Source: Spinacia oleracea (Eukaryota > Streptophyta > Magnoliopsida > Caryophyllales > Amaranthaceae). From it: a DNA stretch of 64,000 bases. The stretch covers positions 13,191,501 through 13,255,500 of the forward strand of contig NC_079487.1 in NCBI RefSeq assembly GCF_020520425.1. The letters run 5' to 3'. Positions 12,120-22,626 of the stretch are shown piece after piece. Both the position numbers and the translations under genes were made by a program. The notes under the pieces are model-generated. The model saw only the letters and a list, made by a program, of their open reading frames with translations. It ran no database searches and was not told the DNA's origin. The stretch's first letter is position 1. Each line of letters begins with the position of its first letter.

Positions 12120-12520
12120 TCAACAAGGGTAAAACTAAGTAATTAAGTAAATTTCACCCTTCTTAAAGGGCAAGTGATGTGGCTAAAAAGACTTGTCCAC
12201 CCTGGATCAATCGTAATGCAACACGTGGCACCTTCCATGCCAAGTGTCATGCATTCGGGATATATTACAAACCTTGTAATATAGTAATTACAAGGTAAGA
12301 ATGACCTAGACAATAAGAGGCCCAAACAATAAGCGACCCACTGAAGTCCTCCATCTCTATACCTTCCAAGTACACATGTCCTCATCTAAGAAGCTAACCA
12401 ATCAGATTACTAGGATTTTGGAACAAATCCCTAAACCCTAACCTTATAAATGGTCCAGATCCCAAGGTAAATGGGAAATCAATTCATTCTCACATATCTT
12501 AATTATTCTTCTATAACTTC
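12120..12520 (+). other. LTR-like sequence split by the SIRE element (possible solo LTR, continues 19289-19415)
   Basis: From about 12175 (TGATGTGGC) the sequence looks like a Gypsy-type LTR promoter, with CCTTATAAATGGTCCAG at about 12440 and a CT-rich leader. It resumes after the SIRE element at 19289 and could end at CCAACA near 19415. Together that is about 470 bp. I could not find a convincing target duplication, so 'solo LTR' is tentative. Confidence 0.4.
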
Positions 12521-13815
12521 TGTTGACCCTCAAGTTTTGAAGATGACAAAGCAAACTCCTGACAATTGGTTAAGTTATGTTGCATAATAGGTTCCGAGAT
12601 CCGTAGAGGGATAATGCTAAGTTAAGGAGATCCTGAGTTGGATAAACTAAGCAACGTGGAATATAAGCAAGTAATTGATCCATGTGAGACACTACATTGA
12701 AGAAATAACATTAAGCAAGTTTACAAAGGCGAGATCCTTAGGCGAGTTCCTAAGGCGAGATCCTCATATATTATGTGGATCCTCGATGTTCCAGAGAAGG
12801 AACAAATTGGGAAGACTTCGAGTGATGCTTCTAAAGGTGCAAAATGAAGACTATAACATATGAGTTTATGTTTAGGATTTATGTAAGTATTTAATATTGT
12901 TTATACGTAATTTGGAACAAAAGGAACCTAGGTATTTTGGTACATCTTAAATTGAAATATATTAACTGTAATTATAAAAGAGTTTTAAGTTGGAAAATCT
13001 TTGTTAATAAATAAAATGAATTTAATTAATAAATGTAAACATAGGATTCTGTTTTCATTCTCCTTGTTTCTCAAGCAAAAGATTTTCCATGATCCTTAAA
13101 ACTCTCCCACGTATTTCTGTTTAAACGTGCAAGTAGTGTTTTGATTTGGTCTCCCTGTTTCTCTCCAACTATGCCCATGTTACTGAGCAGTAACAGTTAG
13201 TGGGTAGTTGAGGAGAACATGGGTATCCAACCTTAGGTAAAACTCTTCTATAAAAGGAGAAGAGTTTTGGCTTTTCATAACACAACTGATTTCTACAAAA
13301 TCTATCTTAAAGAGCTTAAACGTTTAAAAGAATCAGTTGGCAAAATAGAGTGTTCCTTGAGTTCCTTATTATTATAAGCTTTATTATGTACTAGAATCTA
13401 TCTATCATATTGTATTTTGGGTTTAAGGGTTGAGTGATCCTTGAGTGACTTAGAGTTAAGTCAAAGAGAGAAAGAGCGACTAAGAGTTTAGTCAAAGAGA
13501 GAAAGAGCGACTTAGAGTTAAGTCAAAGAGAAAAGGAGCGACTTAGAGTTAAGTCAGAGAGAGAAAGAGTAGCACAGTAAACTCGTGTTCGAGATGAACT
13601 CGAGTTAAAGAGTGTATCTGTAATAGAGTTATTGCATTAATACAAAAGAGTTGTGAGGTTCTTCTTGATTAGGATCAAGAAGGTTCCTCAGTTTTATATC
13701 TTTCTTCGCTCATTATTCTCATTCTCTTTATTGTTTAAATTCCGCAAAAAATTTACTCAAGTTCCCAAGAAACAATTCACCCCCCCTCTTCTCAAGTGTT
13801 CCTACTGAACTAACA
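12521..13815 (+). repeat. SIRE-type 5' LTR
   Basis: It starts TGTTGACCCTCAAGTTTTG and ends CTGAACTAACA, 1295 bp. It aligns with 17971-19288 with scattered changes. The 3' copy has an extra stretch of about 23 bp at about 19034 that is absent near 13580. A tandem array of four units of about 30 bp (GAGAAAGAGCGACTTAGAG type) lies at about 13446-13570 and again at 18896-19022. Confidence 0.95.
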
Positions 13816-13817
13816 GT

Positions 13818-13833
13818 TGGTATCAGAGCAGGA
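13818..13833 (+). promoter_or_regulatory. Primer binding site, initiator Met tRNA
   Basis: TGGTATCAGAGCAGGA starts two bases after the 5' LTR. It matches the complement of the 3' end of plant initiator-Met tRNA over the first 12 bases. Confidence 0.9.
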
Positions 13834-13881
13834 TCTCACAAAAATACAGGAAACCCTGTTGAGAAAAAGTTCCTGGAAAGT

Positions 13882-14960
13882 ATGAACGCTTACAAGAAAC
13901 TCGAGGAAGGTTATTCCACTCAAAGACCTCCAAGAACAAGATGGAGATCTATATCAAGGCAGAGAACTATCAAGTCTGGTGAGTCATAGAAGTTGGTGAT
14001 TTCGAGGTAACAATGACCAATGCTCAAAATGAGGTAGTTCCTAAACCCATGTCTGAATTTACTAAGTAAGATTTTATGAAATTTGAAATCAACGCAATGG
14101 CTGTGAAAATCTTGCATTGCGGCCTTGGACCTCACGAACATAACAGAGTTATGGGGTGCAAGAGCGCAAAGCAAATCTGGGATCTCCTTCAAATAACTCA
14201 TGAAGGAACTAATGAGGTCAAACGTTCAAAATTTGATTTATTAATGTCTAAGTATGAACGCTTTGAAATGCAACCAAGAGAAACAATACAGGAAATGTTT
14301 ACTCGTTTCACTAATATTACTAATGAACTAGTTTCTCTTGGAAGAAATATTCCCTCTGATGAACAGGTTAGGAACATCCTAAGGAGCATGCCACAGGATG
14401 ATAGATGGAGAACCAAGGTCACGGCACTGTTCGAAACAAAGGATTTCACCAAATTCAACATCGAACAATTTGCGGGATCCTTGATGACTCACGAATTACA
14501 TCTAGGAGAAGTTGTTCCTAAGAACCGAGGCCTTGCTCTCAAGGCTGAGGAACAGGAGGACTCAGAACCTGATGAAGATGAGGTTGCTACGTTGGTCAGA
14601 AGAATAAGAAGATTTTACAGGAACTCTAAACCTGGAAATCTAAAAGGAAGGAACTCAGTGAGAAAATCAAGTGGTTCCAAGTCTGACCAAGGATGTTTCA
14701 AGTGTGGAGATTCTCACCATCTAATCAAAGACTGCCCTCAGTGGGAAAATGAAAAAGGGAAAGGCAAGGGAAAGGATCTGTCCAAGGAAAGATTCAACAA
14801 ATCAACCTTTGCCCAACCCAACTTCAAGAAGGCTATGATCGCAGCTTGGGGAAATGCTACAGACTCGGAAGGAGATGAGGATAATCAGATGAAGAAACAG
14901 AAAACCTTTGTCTTATGGCAAAGATCGATGGAACCACCCAAGATCCATCAAGTGAAGTAA
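13882..14960 (+). pseudogene. SIRE-type gag (capsid/nucleocapsid), broken
   Basis: The main frame (14076-14960, 294 codons) shows a UBN2-type gag domain with KQIWDLLQITHEG and FTRFTNITNEL blocks. A CCHC zinc knuckle CFKCGDSHHLIKDC lies near residues 210-223, followed by a lysine-rich tail. The likely start is the ATG at 13882 just after the primer site. A frameshift and in-frame stops at about 13978 and 14068 separate that start from the main frame. Gag would package element RNA. It is followed directly by linker sequence, with no protease. Confidence 0.88.
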
Positions 14961-16321
14961 GGTCCTCAACTCTCCTATCTCTGTCTAAAATTAAATTCGT
15001 GGAATTATTGATAGAAACTCTAGACCATTTTAAAAAGCTTATAGTAATAATGGCTCAAAGTGACAAGGCAATGGAACTTAGCAAAGAACACATAACCTAC
15101 CAGGATAATGTTAAATCTGATGTACATGGTAGGTTCTTTAAGTTGCCTGTCAGGAACACCTCTCTTAAAGGCTCTTTTAAAAGAGTTGAAAATGTATATA
15201 TTATGCTTGATGAAGCTAACAATGTTGATGAAACTCAGGAACAAGAAGATTTCGAAATTGGTTTAATTCGTTTTACAGATAATGATGAGGAAATCTCTCC
15301 TGGAAGACATCAAAATGAAATAGCAGATCCACAAACACAAGAAACTGCTACTAACTAAGAAGTTCATGTAAGAATAAACCCAAGAGAACCTGATCCTGAG
15401 GAACTAGAAACTGCTGGTCCTGAGGAACTGGAAGAAGATCAAGAAACTTCTAATGGAGAGGATCTATTAGAAGTTACAGTTCAACAGGAACAAGGATCTC
15501 AGGAAACAGAAGGAACTGAGGAGACCTTAGATGTTCCAGTAGCACAATTTCAACCTAAGCCCTGGAAACATCAAAGTTCTCACCCAACGGAACCGATCAT
15601 CAGTGACATTAGGAAAGGAACTCAGACAAGGTCTCAACTAAGGAACTTCTGTGATTTTCATGCGTTTCTCTCCAAAATCGAACCAAGGAACCACACTGAA
15701 GCATTGGAAGATGCTGATTGGATCACTGCCATACAAGATAAGTTAAATGAGTTCCAAAGGAACAAGGTGTGGCATCTGAAAACCAAACCAAAGAATCAGA
15801 AGGTCATAAGTTTGAAGTGGGTGTTCAAGAACAAGCTCGATGAACATGCAACAATCATCAGGAACAAGGCAAGGTTAGTAGTCAAAGGCTACAATCAACA
15901 GGAAGGTATTGATTTCGAAGAAACGTTTGTACCTGTTGCTAGATTAGAAGCTATTCGAACTCTAATTGCTTTTGCAGCCTTTATGGGATTTAAGTTGTAT
16001 CATATGGACGTCAATGCTTTCTTAAATGATTTTCTTGAAAAAGACGTCTATATGGAACAACCCCCCGGTTTCGAGAATCCCGAATTTTCGAATCACATCT
16101 ATAAGCCTGACAAAGCTCTCTATGGGTTAAAGCAGGCTCCTAGATCGTGGTACGAGAGATTATGCAAGTTTCTTTTACAAAATGATTTTAAACGAGGAAG
16201 AATTGATAAAATTCTATTTTTAAAATCAAAAGGATCTGACTCACTAGTTGTACAAATTTACTTTGATAAATTACTGTTTGGTACAACTAATGAAAGTTTT
16301 TGCAAGAATCTTGCACAGTAA
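14915..16321 (+). pseudogene. SIRE-type pol remnant: linker and truncated reverse transcriptase
   Basis: After gag, frames at 14915-15358 and about 15360-15700 encode an acidic linker rich in E, Q and D. It ends in the conserved pre-RT sequence with [15 protein letters not shown] follows (15704-16321) with [32 protein letters not shown], the catalytic-aspartate block [11 protein letters not shown], and [12 protein letters not shown]. The second catalytic motif, normally YVDD, reads YFDK, and the ORF stops soon after. Protease, integrase core, the end of RT and RNase H are absent. The deletion joins gag to the integrase C-terminal linker at about 15050-15200. Confidence 0.88.
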
Positions 16322-16570
16322 ACAAGCAGAGAGAAGCACGGAAAAATGAGATTCGATATCGGGATGATCAAGATAAGATAAGTAAGCAGGACAGTTCCTC
16401 ACAAGGTATGACTTTTATAGATTTATGCATAACTACTGTATACCATTATAAATACATGTGCTTAAAGCATAACTGAAGTTTACCATTGTTAAGGAACAAC
16501 CAAAAATTTAGAATTAAAATGTGTTTTTAATTAGTCAGTAATATGAGATACGTGATTCAAACAGTTCCAC

Positions 16571-16963
16571 AAAAATAGGAGGATCGTTGACGGCCTCCTT
16601 GCCTCGTCCATCACAGAATTGCGGCCACCCTGTTTCGGCCCTCGCCGGTGACCCACAACCCGCCGACCGTTTCTGCCCAACCACCACCACTCCTCGTCCC
16701 GTTCCGCCCCGAAACCGCCACATACAAACACCCATTATGCCTGTCCACTCGCCAACCCAGAAATATCCACGAAAAAACGCGGGCCACCAGCGAGGGCGAC
16801 CCACGTCCCTTCGTTGGTGGCTGTCGCTGACCCTAAGGCGACGCAAACTCGCTGGCGACTACACCTTCTAGCCCAGTCGGCAACCACCCTAAACTCACCC
16901 TCTCCGTCCGGTTCGACACAAGCCACCAAGGAGGAGCCCGAAAAAAAAAAAAAAAAAAAAAAA
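16571..16963 (+). other. GC-rich segment ending in a poly(A) run inside the SIRE element
   Basis: About 370 bp of GC-rich sequence (rich in CGCC, CCACC and GACC) contrasts sharply with its AT-rich surroundings. It ends in an A run at 16940-16963. The composition and tail suggest a retrotransposed fragment or captured transcript piece. Frames on both strands are open but match nothing I recognise, and I found no clear target duplication. Confidence 0.45.
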
Positions 16964-17129
16964 GAAAAATAAAGAAAAGAAAAATAAAAGGGATGCCCGG
17001 TCTCAGGGGGAAATTACTTCATCCCAAGTTCCTTCGGCTGAGGATGAAAATTTGGTGAAGCGGTTTGCAATTAATATTGAGGAACTTACGGGTTATGAGT
17101 TATATATGAAAGGGAAAACGTTGAAAAAA

Positions 17130-17183
<54 letters not shown>

Positions 17184-17955
17184 TGTGTGTGAAAGGATTA
17201 AAAAAGTTGGTTCCTCAGGTGAACAATCCTCTGATGTTTGTTGATATATTATGTGATATTGAGGATATTGATGAGAAAGTGGAAGAATGAAAAAATGCAG
17301 CAGAAATTGAGAAAGGATATGGATCGATATGCAGTTGATAACGGAACAACCTAAACTTGCTACATACCCAAGCCATCTTTCTTGATCCTATCCATTTGTG
17401 TTACATTATGCTTTTGATTTTTTTTGGAACTTTTTATTTTATTTTTTATTCTTTTTGGTATGTAACCCTCTATTGGGAAACATAATGATTTTTTATTCTT
17501 TTATTTTCAGTGGAACTCCTAAAAGATCGTATCTCTAAAAACTTGGATGATTAATTATTATGTTTTATATTCGAATTTAGTACGTTGGAACTTAACTTTT
17601 AGGCTAACTTAGTTTGCCAACCGTTGATCGGAGGGCGCTATAATCGGTATATATTAGTACTGTATATATTTTTATACTTTTTGTTAATGCCAACAGGGGG
17701 AAATGAATGCAAACTTAACTTAAATTGATCACTTGAGTCCGTCTCACTACTCTCTTCTCGATGTAAGTTTATAAAATTTTATTTCTCGTTTTTAATTTTA
17801 TTTTCGTTTATTAAAATTATTTTCAATTTTCCTTAATTTCATTTAGGAAGTTTAGATTAATTTTTATAAAAATACTTTATTTAATTTATTGCTTTATATT
17901 TATGCTAATTGATTATTATTACATGTAGTGAAAGTTTGCTTTTGTTGTCATCACC
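16964..17955 (+). other. SIRE 3' internal region: possible coding remnant, TA microsatellite, noncoding
   Basis: Bases 16990-17125 are open and read like an ordinary acidic protein (EITSSQVPSAEDENLVKRF). Another short open piece at about 17205-17288 follows the TA repeat (about 17131-17180). SIRE elements often carry an envelope-like ORF here, so these may be its remnants; this is inference. The remainder to 17955 is AT-rich without genes. Confidence 0.4.
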
Positions 17956-17967
17956 AAAAAGGGGGAA
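17956..17967 (+). promoter_or_regulatory. Polypurine tract of SIRE element
   Basis: AAAAAGGGGGAA lies four bases before the 3' LTR, the position expected for the plus-strand primer. Confidence 0.88.
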
Positions 17968-17970
17968 TAT

Positions 17971-19288
17971 TGTTGACCCTCAAGTTTTGATGATGACAAA
18001 GCAAACTCCTGACAATTGGTTAAGTTATGTTGCATAATAGGTTCCGAGATCCTTAGAGGGATAATGCTAAGTTAAGGAGATCCTGAGTTGGATAAACTAA
18101 GCAACGTGGAATATAAGCAAGTAATTGTTCCATGTCAGACACTACATTGAAGAAATAATCATTAAGCAAGTTTACAAAGGCGAGATCCTTAGGCGAGTTC
18201 CTAAGGCGAGATCCTCATATATTATGTGGATCCTCGATGTTCCAGAGAAGGAACAAATCGGGAAGACTTCGAGTGATGCTTCTAAAGGTGCAACATGAAG
18301 ACTACAACATATGAGTTTATGTTTAGGATTTATGTAAGTATTTAATATTGTTTATACGTAATTTGGAACAAAAGGAACCTAGGTATTTTGGTACGTCTTA
18401 AATTGAAATATATTAACTGTAATTATAAAAGAGTTTTAAGTTGGAAAATCTTTGTTAATAAATAAAATGAATTTAATTAATAAATGTAAACATATGATTT
18501 TGTTTTCATTCTCCTTGTTTCTCAAGCAAAAGATTTTCCATGATCCTTAAAACTCTCCCACGTATTTCTGTTTAAACGTGCAAGTAGTGTTTTGATTTGG
18601 TCTCCCTGTTTCTCTCCAACTATGCCCATGTTACTGAGCAGTAACAGTTAGTGGGTAGTTGAGGAGAACATGGGTATCCAACCTTAGGTAAAACTCTTCT
18701 ATAAAAGGAGAAGAGTTTTGGCTTTTCATAACACAACTGATTTCTACAAAATCTATCTTAAAGAGCTTAAACGTTTTAAAAGAATCAGTTGGCAAAATAG
18801 AGTGTTCCTTGAGTTCCTTATTATTATAAGCTTTATTATGTACTAGAATCTATCTATCATATTGTATTTTGGGTTTAAGGGTTGAGTGATCCTTGAGTGA
18901 CTTAGAGGTAAGTCAAAGAGAGAAAGAGCGACTAAGAGTTTAGTCAAAGAAAGAAAGAGCGACTTAGAGTTAAGTAAAAGAGAAAAGGAGCGACTTAGAG
19001 TTAAGTCAGAGAGAGAAAGAGTAGCACAGTAATCGAAGGGGATTGCTGTGGGGAACTCGTGTTCGAGAGGAACTCGAGTTAAAGAGTGTATTTGTAATAG
19101 AGTTATTGCATTAATACAAAAGAGTTGTGAGGTTCTTCTTGATTAGGATCAAGAAGGTTCCTCAGTTTTATATCTTTCTTCGCTCATTATTCTCAATCTC
19201 TTTATTGTTTAAATTCCGCAAGAAACTTACTCAAGTTCCCAAGAAACAATTCACCCCCCTCTTGTCAAGTGTTCCTACTGAACTAACA
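17971..19288 (+). repeat. SIRE-type 3' LTR
   Basis: It has the same ends as the 5' LTR, 1318 bp, followed at once by the ACTTC duplication. It retains about 23 bp (around GAAGGGGATTGCTGTGG) that the 5' copy lacks. Confidence 0.95.
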
Positions 19289-19424
19289 ACTTCTCTCTAA
19301 AAACACTTTCTCTCTCTATCAAATACTTACTAGGCTTTGTTTTGCAGGTTGTAAGAAGATTGTGCCAGCGCATACCTGATACTTCCGTGAAAAGGGTGAC
19401 ACGTCAGAACCAACAAAAGAGTCA

Positions 19425-19449
19425 TATCAATTATTATTATTATAATCAT

Positions 19450-19487
<38 letters not shown>

Positions 19488-19612
19488 TAATAATAATAAC
19501 AATAACAATAATTATTATTATTATTATAAATATTATTATGAATATTATTATAATAATTTTTATTATTGTAATAATTATTATTATAGTAGTAACAATTGTT
19601 ATAATAATAATT
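19425..19612. repeat. AAT/ATT microsatellite
   Basis: Long interrupted run of AAT and ATT trinucleotides. It produces an apparent asparagine/tyrosine-rich ORF that should not be taken as a gene. Confidence 0.95.
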
Positions 19613-20333
19613 AGAACTTATTAGATCTGATTGTACACCATCTAAACTTATTTGATCTTATATGAGCTTATAGGCCTGTAAGTCTGTAACTTATTTTTTT
19701 TAAAGTGAACAAAACGCCCTACTAATTAATATGTTAGAATATGTCTTGAATAGGTCAAGCCCCTCACGGGAATCTCGCTGCCCGGTCAGCGAGTAGAGGT
19801 CTAGGGGAGACGCGCCCTTGTTTAGTGGTTCGGGTAGAGCAGAAAATGGATCGAAGGTGGATTGAGTGGAAGTTGATCCGCCTCCATCCATTAACTATCC
19901 ATCCATCATCTGACCCTTCCATCGTCCTATTTTTTTCTTCATCTACGTCCACATCCAACCCACCCATTATCCATGGCCATGGGTGAATCGGGTGGTTAAC
20001 CGATGAAAATTTGTAGCGTTATGTAAATCTTTTTGTAAGACAAAGGCAAATTGCATCAAATAAATACCATTAAGTTGCTTTTACAAGCCTGGTTTTGTAT
20101 CATTTGCATATGTAAGCTTTCATCTTTTTTACAACAACTAAATTTAACCCAAGATAGATAAATTCAAACAAACACCAACCCCTCAAGATATCACAGCAAG
20201 TCAGCTATGATAAACTACTGCATACTTCCCTCGAAAAAAAATCCATACAAATTTGACTAAACACAAAGAAAAAAGATTAAACAACTAAGCACAAAAAAAA
20301 ACTAAACAATTAAACACAAAGATAAATAAAATA
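19613..20333. other. Intergenic, no recognised feature
   Basis: AT-rich sequence with a C-rich patch (19860-19980) of CCATCC repeats. I see no coding region, RNA gene or clear transposon end. Confidence 0.5.
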
Positions 20334-20638
20334 GGTAAATTTGTCAAAAAGGATTTTTTATAACTCAAATTTTGCGAGAAATGATCTTATATAATGCTTT
20401 TTTTTTTTTGTGAAATCACCCTTAATGTAAATATTTTTTGCGAAATACAACCTAAGGGAAGTTTCCGGCATTGACTTAGCTCTTCCGGCCATTGACATGC
20501 ACGTGAGCAGCAAGTGTGGCTTGGTTGTCTTTCGCAAAAAAATTACATTAAGGTGTGCTTTTACAAAAATAAATAAATTATATAAAGTAATTTTTCAAAA
20601 AAATTGAACTATAAAAATTCCTTTTTGAAAAATTTGCC
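20334..20638. mobile_element. MULE-like MITE, about 305 bp
   Basis: The left end GGTAAATTTGTCAAAAAGG and the inverted right end GGCAAATTTTTCAAAAAGG form imperfect terminal inverted repeats of about 60 bp that continue through a TTATATAA block. The flanks are A/T-rich and only similar (AATAAAATA versus AAAAAATTA), so the 9-bp duplication is not proven. No coding capacity. Confidence 0.6.
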
Positions 20639-20640
20639 AA

Positions 20641-20643
20641 AAA

Positions 20644-20719
<76 letters not shown>
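20641..20719. repeat. ATT microsatellite
   Basis: About 25 perfect ATT units next to the MITE. The poly-asparagine ORF on the minus strand is an artefact of this repeat. Confidence 0.97.
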
Positions 20720-20722
<3 letters not shown>

Positions 20723-22020
20723 ATGATAAACTCGCTGGATATCGAAAAACTAATAAAGAAGATTGCGATTGGCGAAGATATAGTAGGCTCAAGACCATGG
20801 AGACATGGAGTTGGAGAAGAATATGACATTAGAATGTGAAAAATTGCACTTGTTTACTACATTTGTTTTCTATGCGGTACATAGTACATCATAGCATGGA
20901 TAAGGAGAGGCTCTTATGTACTCCCTCCGTCCCGGAATACTCGACCCGGTTTGACCGGCACAGAGTTTAAGGGACTTGCATTGACTTATTTAATTTAATA
21001 GGTAGTAGTTGATAGTGGGGTATTATTTTAATGTAGTTAGTGGAAAATGTGTAAATGGGTGGGGTTGGGGGAGAGTAGGGGTTGAAATTTTAATTATTTT
21101 TTGTATGGAGTAGGGGGTAGGTGGGTTAATAGGGGTGGAGTGAGAAATAATATAATATTGTTAGAATATTTCCATTTTTAGAAACAGATCAAGTATTAAG
21201 GGACGGTGACAGGCTAAAGTCGTATCACCTAATCAAAAATAACCTAAGGTCCACTAGCTAGGTAGCAAGGGAAGTCAGGATCGAATCCACAGGGAGACAG
21301 GCGTTCTTTCTATTATTAATTAATTAAACTAAACTATTGGGAACAAGATTGGGTTGATTGTTTGTAAACTAAGACTACCAACGATAATTAAATAAGTATG
21401 AATCAATATATTAAGGAAATCTAGGGCATAGGTTCACCAGCAATTAACAATCCAGGACAATGAACAATCACGATAATCAACAAAGTAATTAATTAGACTA
21501 GCATGCTCTCTCGAATCGATACTAGTCATAGACTTAGAATTAACGGGCTCTCGCTACTTATTAATCCCAATTCTACCTATTGACACAAGCCTAAACATCA
21601 AATTGCATCTCTCGAATTTTAACTTGATATTGCATAACTACACAATTAAACCTGCGCAAATCTAATTGAATAGTGGAATAAACCAATCAATAGGAATCAA
21701 TCACAATATCGATAATCACAATTATTCAAAGTCCCATCATATTAATTCATGGATCCCCAAACCCTAAAAATTAAACTACTCAAGCATGTTGACAATAAAC
21801 AAGGCAATTAGCATAATTGAAAACATAATTAAAGCAAAAGAAATGAATGAAATAAAGAATAATACCTAGTTGAAGAACAATGGAATAATAAAGTTTGAAC
21901 TTTTGATTGGAAATAAAACTAAGTGTTTGGGATAAATTAGAGAGAAAACTAAGCTTAGGAAAATAAACTAAGTGTTTGATACTAGAGAATAAGGTGTCTC
22001 TAAAAATATAAGGGGCTAGT

Positions 22021-22027
22021 ATTTATA
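22021..22027 (-). promoter_or_regulatory. Athila-like LTR TATA box (3' LTR)
   Basis: On the minus strand TATAAAT within AAACTATAAATACTAGCC. It is 67 bp downstream, in the element's sense, of the palindrome cassette. The equivalent box in the 5' LTR is at 43517-43523. Confidence 0.65.
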
Positions 22028-22093
22028 GTTTGCCCAAAATACAAGCCAAAAAACGGAAAGAAAACTCGCGCATAAGTGCAGGAGGTTGCCGTC

Positions 22094-22250
22094 ACCCGAT
22101 CGGGCGTCGCTTCGCCCGATCGGGCGATGCACTCGATAGTCGGCCCGATCGGGCCAAAATCCGCCCGATCGGGCGGTTTGCGAACTCTCCACATAAGCTT
22201 CCGGATGACCGCCCGATCCGGATCGGGCGAGCTGCGCCCGATCGGGCGCG
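22094..22250. repeat. Palindrome cassette in 3' LTR (six sites)
   Basis: Six palindromes lie in about 155 bp. Four are close to CGCCCGATCGGGCG, one is GGCCCGATCGGGCC, and one is the extended form GCCCGATCCGGATCGGGC (22211-22228). The cassette sits directly upstream of the LTR TATA box. Perfect palindromes at this density suggest sites for a dimeric DNA-binding protein, or self-pairing RNA if transcribed. Neither is established. Confidence 0.9.
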
Positions 22251-22613
22251 CGTTGATGAGTCTAAATTGCTTCAATTCCGCCCGATGGTTGCATTTCGCC
22301 CTCAGCTTCCAGGGCGATTTGCAATCTTCAATATAGTTCGCCCATATCACCGAGTCTAACTCTCGGGGCTCAACCATAAGCATCCATGGCTCCCGAAAGT
22401 CGACGATGGAGGTCCCGAACTTCCTCGGGCTCATATAGTGGCCTAGATCAACATGAAACGGGTCTAAAAAGATCAATTTCTCATAATCAAACCTGAAACT
22501 CAAGGCACACTCAATAACACACATTAGTACTAGAAACGGCTCCTAAGAGCACGTTTGACACATAAAAAGTACTAAGGGACGGGGGTGAAACACTATATAA
22601 AACGCACATATCA

Positions 22614-22626
22614 AACCTCCCCAAGC
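22614..22626 (-). promoter_or_regulatory. Polypurine tract of Athila-like element
   Basis: The minus strand reads GCTTGGGGAGGTT immediately before the 3' LTR. A similar AGCTTGGGGGAGC lies at about 23526 and could be a second, internal tract. Confidence 0.8.

Larger units (their letters stand above)
12521..19288 (+). mobile_element. SIRE-type Copia retrotransposon, complete ends, internally deleted
   Basis: The 6768-bp element has TG...CA LTRs at 12521-13815 and 17971-19288, an initiator-Met primer site, a polypurine tract and a perfect 5-bp target duplication ACTTC (12516-12520 and 19289-19293). The order is gag, a linker region, a partial RT, then noncoding sequence. Protease, the integrase core and RNase H are missing, and RT has lost active-site residues. 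It must have been mobilised in trans or decayed after insertion. SIRE assignment rests on the LTR start TGTTGACCCTCAAG, the UBN2-type gag and the acidic linker before RT. Confidence 0.93.
21207..22613 (-). repeat. Athila-like 3' LTR
   Basis: 1407 bp, reading on the minus strand TGATATGTGCG...CTTTAGCCTGTCA. It differs from the 5' LTR by a modest number of point changes (I noticed more than ten), several of them inside the palindrome cassette. Confidence 0.95.

Noticed and set aside
16531..16929. Overlapping ORFs on both strands in the SIRE 3' region
   Set aside because: They fall in the GC-rich poly(A)-ended insert and have no recognisable domain; several frames are open at once.
19342..19614. 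Asparagine/tyrosine-rich ORF
   Set aside because: Produced by the AAT/ATT microsatellite. The same applies to the poly-asparagine minus-strand ORF at 20578-20829.
22030..22359. ORFs with repeated RPIGR / PDRA peptides at the palindrome cassettes (also 43526-43831, 25835-26125, 36515-36820)
   Set aside because: The repeated peptides come from the DNA palindromes read in all frames of both strands, so the signal is in the DNA.
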